64,000 bases of DNA from Ferruginibacter sp. (GTDB taxonomy: Bacteria; Bacteroidota; Bacteroidia; Chitinophagales; Chitinophagaceae): positions 62,001-126,000 of the forward strand of contig NZ_JAQBNR010000019.1 in NCBI RefSeq assembly GCF_028288465.1, read 5' to 3'. A program made the position numbers and the translations under genes. Positions 61,101 through 64,000 of the stretch are shown piece after piece (position 1 is the first letter of the stretch; every line of letters starts with the position of its first letter). Under the pieces are notes generated by a model, which made no database searches, was not told where the DNA came from, and saw only the letters and a program-made list of their open reading frames with translations.

Positions 61101-64000
61101 ATGGCCCTTTCACATCTCATTAAATACGTTTACAATACCGGATCCGACGAAGTAATACGCCGTGGAAAAAAAATCCACGCTATCGGCTATGTAGAAATGG
61201 TGGAACATGATGAACTGATGAACAGTGTAGTGTTCAGGGTAAAAGATGATACCTACAGTACGTTTTACAAAGTGGCTGTCAGCAAATACAATGATCCGCA
61301 GGCACTGTCTCTACGCTGCGGCTGTCCTTATAATTTAGGCGATATCTGCCGGCATGAAGTAGCTGCGCTTTTTAAATTGCAGGAACTGGTAGATAAAAAT
61401 TTGCTTGGGTCATCTAACCTGCAGTACAGCCAGCTGCACACGGTGGCCAAGATGAAAAATATTGAGTTGAAAGTAATGCGGGTATTGTCATCCCCGGAAA
61501 TTTTTGAAGCTGCTGAAAACTTCGTACTGAAAAATAAAGCGAAGATCATTGTCGCTGCCAATGAAAGAGTGGAAGCTTCGCTGGATTACGAGGGTCAGAC
61601 TTACCCACTGGTAATACAAAAAAATGATGAGCGTAATTTTGATACGTCCTGCCGGTGCAGTGAAACAGACCATCCGCTTTGCGTGCATAAAACCATTTTG
61701 TTTTTACAATTGCTGCAAACATATGGTCCATACTATTTTGATACCATCCGTAACTGGGATAAAGAGAAAAATAAATTACTGCAGATATACGGTTACAGTT
61801 TAACTGATGACCTTGCCGGCAAATTTGAATTTGTTTATAAAGATGGCAAGCCCTTTTTAAAAGTGCTGGATACCAGTATAAAAAGGGTGGCGGCAGTGGC
61901 GCCGGTTGAAAGACCATCTTATATGCACGAAGCTCCAAGAGCACAACCTGAAGTAGCCACGGTTGAAGTTCCTCTAAAAAGACTGGGGCTGATCTTTAAT
62001 TTCAATACCACAGCCTATCCATATTTTGTTGTTGATGCGGTTCAGGGAGATGCTGATGAAGACAACAAAAAGTTATTGGGCAAGATTGAAAAACTGGATC
62101 TTACAAAATATGTAAACACTGAAATATTCAGTGAAGATGATAAAATACTGCTGCAGCAGATACGCAAATTGCAGGCCTCGGAAGTAAATAAATACCTCAA
62201 CAGGAATTCACCTTTCAGCGGCATTTGGGAAAATATTATTCAAACGGATGGTGATGAATTTCCTGAGGAAACGAAATTGCTTATAACTGAATACCTGCAA
62301 CCAAAGCTGAAGAAGCTGTTTGAAGAGCAGCGGGAAAATCCTTTTGTATATTACCTGCCAAAACACAAGGCTTTTAAAACAGAAAACCTGGTTGAAGTAG
62401 CATTGAGCGATAATTTTATTGAACCGCAGTTTAAAATAGTAGCTAAAGATGATTATTTTGAGTTGCAGTGCCGCTTTAATATCAATGGTGCGGCGCAACC
62501 TGTTACAGGTAATGAATGCAGCAACAGCCTGTTGTTTTTATACAATCATATTTTTTACCTGTGGCAAAAAGCAGAAGATGTTTTACAGGCAGAAAAATTT
62601 ATTAAAAACGGCAATGTAAAATTGAGCAAGGAAAACTGGGCGGCGCAGATGCAAAAGACCATCATGCCCTTGACCAAGGAATATAAGGTGGAGTTTGACA
62701 AGTCGCTGGTAAAAGAAATAAAAAGCGGCGAGCCGGAAGTGAAACTGATGTTGCAGGAAAAGGGCGATTACCTGGTTTTTCAGCCCATTTTTACCTACCA
62801 GGGGTTTGAAACAAGGGCTACCGATAAAGAGACCATTACCATCCCGGACGGTGATAAGATATTGATTGTACATCGCAACAGGGAGGCAGAGCAACGGTTT
62901 ACAGACATGTTGTCTTCCCTGCATTCCCAGTTTATTCAACCGCAGGAAGGCAACAGTTTAATTTTAAAAGGATCGGATGTATTGCGCAATAACTGGTTCT
63001 TTTTGTTTGTGGATGCTATGAAGGAAGCCAAAATTCCTGTGTTTGGTTTTGAGGCTTTGCGCAACTTCCGGTTCAATACTGCCCGGCCATCTACGCACAT
63101 ACACGTCAGCAGCGGGTTGGACTGGTTTGATGCCAAAGTGGAGATTGATTTTGAAGGTCAGCGTGTGGGAATCAATGATATTAAAAAGGCCCTCGCAGCC
63201 AAACAATCTTTTGTACAGCTGGGTGACGGCACACTGGGCATTTTGCCGGATGAATGGTTGAAGCGATACTCGCTGTTATTTAAAGTAGGCGATGGTAAAA
63301 ATGATAAACTGCGTTTGTCAAAATACCACATGAGTGTGATTGATGAGCTGTATGAAAACAGGGATGCCACAGAATTAAGCTTTGCGCTGGACGAGAAATT
63401 TCAACGCCTGAGAGAATACAAGCAAATACCGGAAATAGCTGTTCCGGCTGAATTACAGGCTGTGTTACGTCCTTATCAAACTGCAGGTTATCAATGGCTG
63501 AATTATCTGAACGAAGTAGGCTGGGGAGGTATTTTAGCGGATGACATGGGTTTGGGTAAAACCGTACAGGCGCTCACCATGCTGCAACAATACAAAACAC
63601 AGGAAGCCGGTCTAAGGGCGATTGTAATTTGCCCAACCACCCTGATCTATAACTGGGAGAATGAAATTAAAAAATTCACGCCCGAACTTACCTGGCTGAT
63701 TCATCACGGCAGTATGCGTACCCGGGATGTGGCAGAATTGCAGAAAGTAAATGTGGTAATTACTACTTACGGAACGCTGCGCAGCGATATACAAACGCTG
63801 ATGAAAATTATGTATGATTATGTGGTGCTGGATGAAAGCCAGGCGATTAAAAACCCGGCATCTAAAGTTACAAAAGCTGCCTGTTTATTAATAGCAAAGA
63901 ACCGCTTGTGCATGAGCGGTACACCATTGCAAAACAATACGTTTGATATTTTTGCCCAGATGAATTTTTTGAATCCGGGCTTGCTGGGCAGTATGGATTT
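61101..64000 (+). CDS. SWIM zinc-finger SNF2-family helicase (3' end outside window)
   Basis: The track omits this frame because it has no stop in the window, but it is open from the ATG at 61101 to the end (966 codons). Residues 70-95 form a SWIM zinc finger (LRCGCPYNLGDICRHEVAAL), and a second cysteine pair (CRCSETDHPLCVHK) follows at about 183. A DUF3670-like middle part comes next. The SNF2 ATPase begins near residue 795: Walker A in ILADDMGLGKTVQALTM, motif II as DESQ in YVVLDESQAIKNP, and motif III LCMSGTPLQNN. The second RecA lobe is missing. Such bacterial Swi2/Snf2 proteins remodel nucleic-acid-protein complexes; the exact role is unknown. Confidence 0.93.
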   Translation, partial: MALSHLIKYVYNTGSDEVIRRGKKIHAIGYVEMVEHDELMNSVVFRVKDDTYSTFYKVAVSKYNDPQALSLRCGCPYNLGDICRHEVAALFKLQELVDKNLLGSSNLQYSQLHTVAKMKNIELKVMRVLSSPEIFEAAENFVLKNKAKIIVAANERVEASLDYEGQTYPLVIQKNDERNFDTSCRCSETDHPLCVHKTILFLQLLQTYGPYYFDTIRNWDKEKNKLLQIYGYSLTDDLAGKFEFVYKDGKPFLKVLDTSIKRVAAVAPVERPSYMHEAPRAQPEVATVEVPLKRLGLIFNFNTTAYPYFVVDAVQGDADEDNKKLLGKIEKLDLTKYVNTEIFSEDDKILLQQIRKLQASEVNKYLNRNSPFSGIWENIIQTDGDEFPEETKLLITEYLQPKLKKLFEEQRENPFVYYLPKHKAFKTENLVEVALSDNFIEPQFKIVAKDDYFELQCRFNINGAAQPVTGNECSNSLLFLYNHIFYLWQKAEDVLQAEKFIKNGNVKLSKENWAAQMQKTIMPLTKEYKVEFDKSLVKEIKSGEPEVKLMLQEKGDYLVFQPIFTYQGFETRATDKETITIPDGDKILIVHRNREAEQRFTDMLSSLHSQFIQPQEGNSLILKGSDVLRNNWFFLFVDAMKEAKIPVFGFEALRNFRFNTARPSTHIHVSSGLDWFDAKVEIDFEGQRVGINDIKKALAAKQSFVQLGDGTLGILPDEWLKRYSLLFKVGDGKNDKLRLSKYHMSVIDELYENRDATELSFALDEKFQRLREYKQIPEIAVPAELQAVLRPYQTAGYQWLNYLNEVGWGGILADDMGLGKTVQALTMLQQYKTQEAGLRAIVICPTTLIYNWENEIKKFTPELTWLIHHGSMRTRDVAELQKVNVVITTYGTLRSDIQTLMKIMYDYVVLDESQAIKNPASKVTKAACLLIAKNRLCMSGTPLQNNTFDIFAQMNFLNPGLLGSMD

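Noticed and set aside
61328-63794. Several minus-strand ORFs at the end of the window
   Set aside because: All lie opposite the SWIM/SNF2 reading frame, which the track omitted because it has no stop codon in the window.

Overview
The window is chromosomal DNA from a Bacteroidota bacterium, most likely a member of the Chitinophagaceae or a close relative. The evidence is two SusC/SusD glycan-uptake systems, an ECF sigma/FecR pair, lipoprotein signals of the Bacteroidota kind, promoter boxes of the TTTG-N19-21-TAnnTTTG type, an IPExxxVDY-family protein, and a Rho factor with the long N-terminal insertion typical of the phylum. This taxonomic call is inference; no marker gene was compared.

Region 1 (1-11.7 kb) is the end of a polysaccharide utilisation locus for amino-sugar glycans. 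It holds the C-terminal part of a SusC, a SusD-like lipoprotein, a GH20 beta-N-acetylhexosaminidase, two tandem paralogues that join an N-terminal propeller to an unrecognised C-terminal helical domain, and a NagX/HGSNAT-like membrane acetyltransferase.

Region 2 (12-20.4 kb) is a second uptake locus: ECF sigma factor, FecR anti-sigma factor, an STN-bearing SusC, SusD and a surface lipoprotein. On the opposite strand just before susC I find a well-formed promoter and a perfect intrinsic terminator about 80 nt apart. This predicts a small antisense RNA like the DonS class known from Bacteroides.

Region 3 (20.5-35 kb) is an oxidative sugar-breakdown cluster: a GMC oxidoreductase with its Tat-bearing small subunit, an exported Gfo/Idh/MocA oxidoreductase, a DUF1080 lipoprotein, a HUMPS-family decarboxylase/synthase, a zinc-type dehydrogenase, an SDR, a TIM-barrel isomerase, an exported YhcH protein, an exported DHDPS-family aldolase and a PqaA-like protein. 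A RelE-type toxin-antitoxin pair and a divergent cytochrome-c/HEAT lipoprotein follow. The set fits a 3-keto-glycoside type of pathway that oxidises the sugar before the glycosidic bond is broken.

Region 4 (35-64 kb) is mainly housekeeping: a nitrilase-family amidase, a PepSY membrane protein, tRNA-Phe, an alcohol dehydrogenase, a GNAT, asnS, a D-2-hydroxyacid dehydrogenase, rho, half of an MFS transporter, selU and selD (tRNA selenouridine) with a proline-rich exported protein between them, pterin dehydratase, an M28 peptidase, feoB, hsp20, a PadR/PspC envelope-stress pair, gcvT, an SRPBCC protein, a ComB-like phosphatase and the start of a SWIM/SNF2 helicase that runs off the window.
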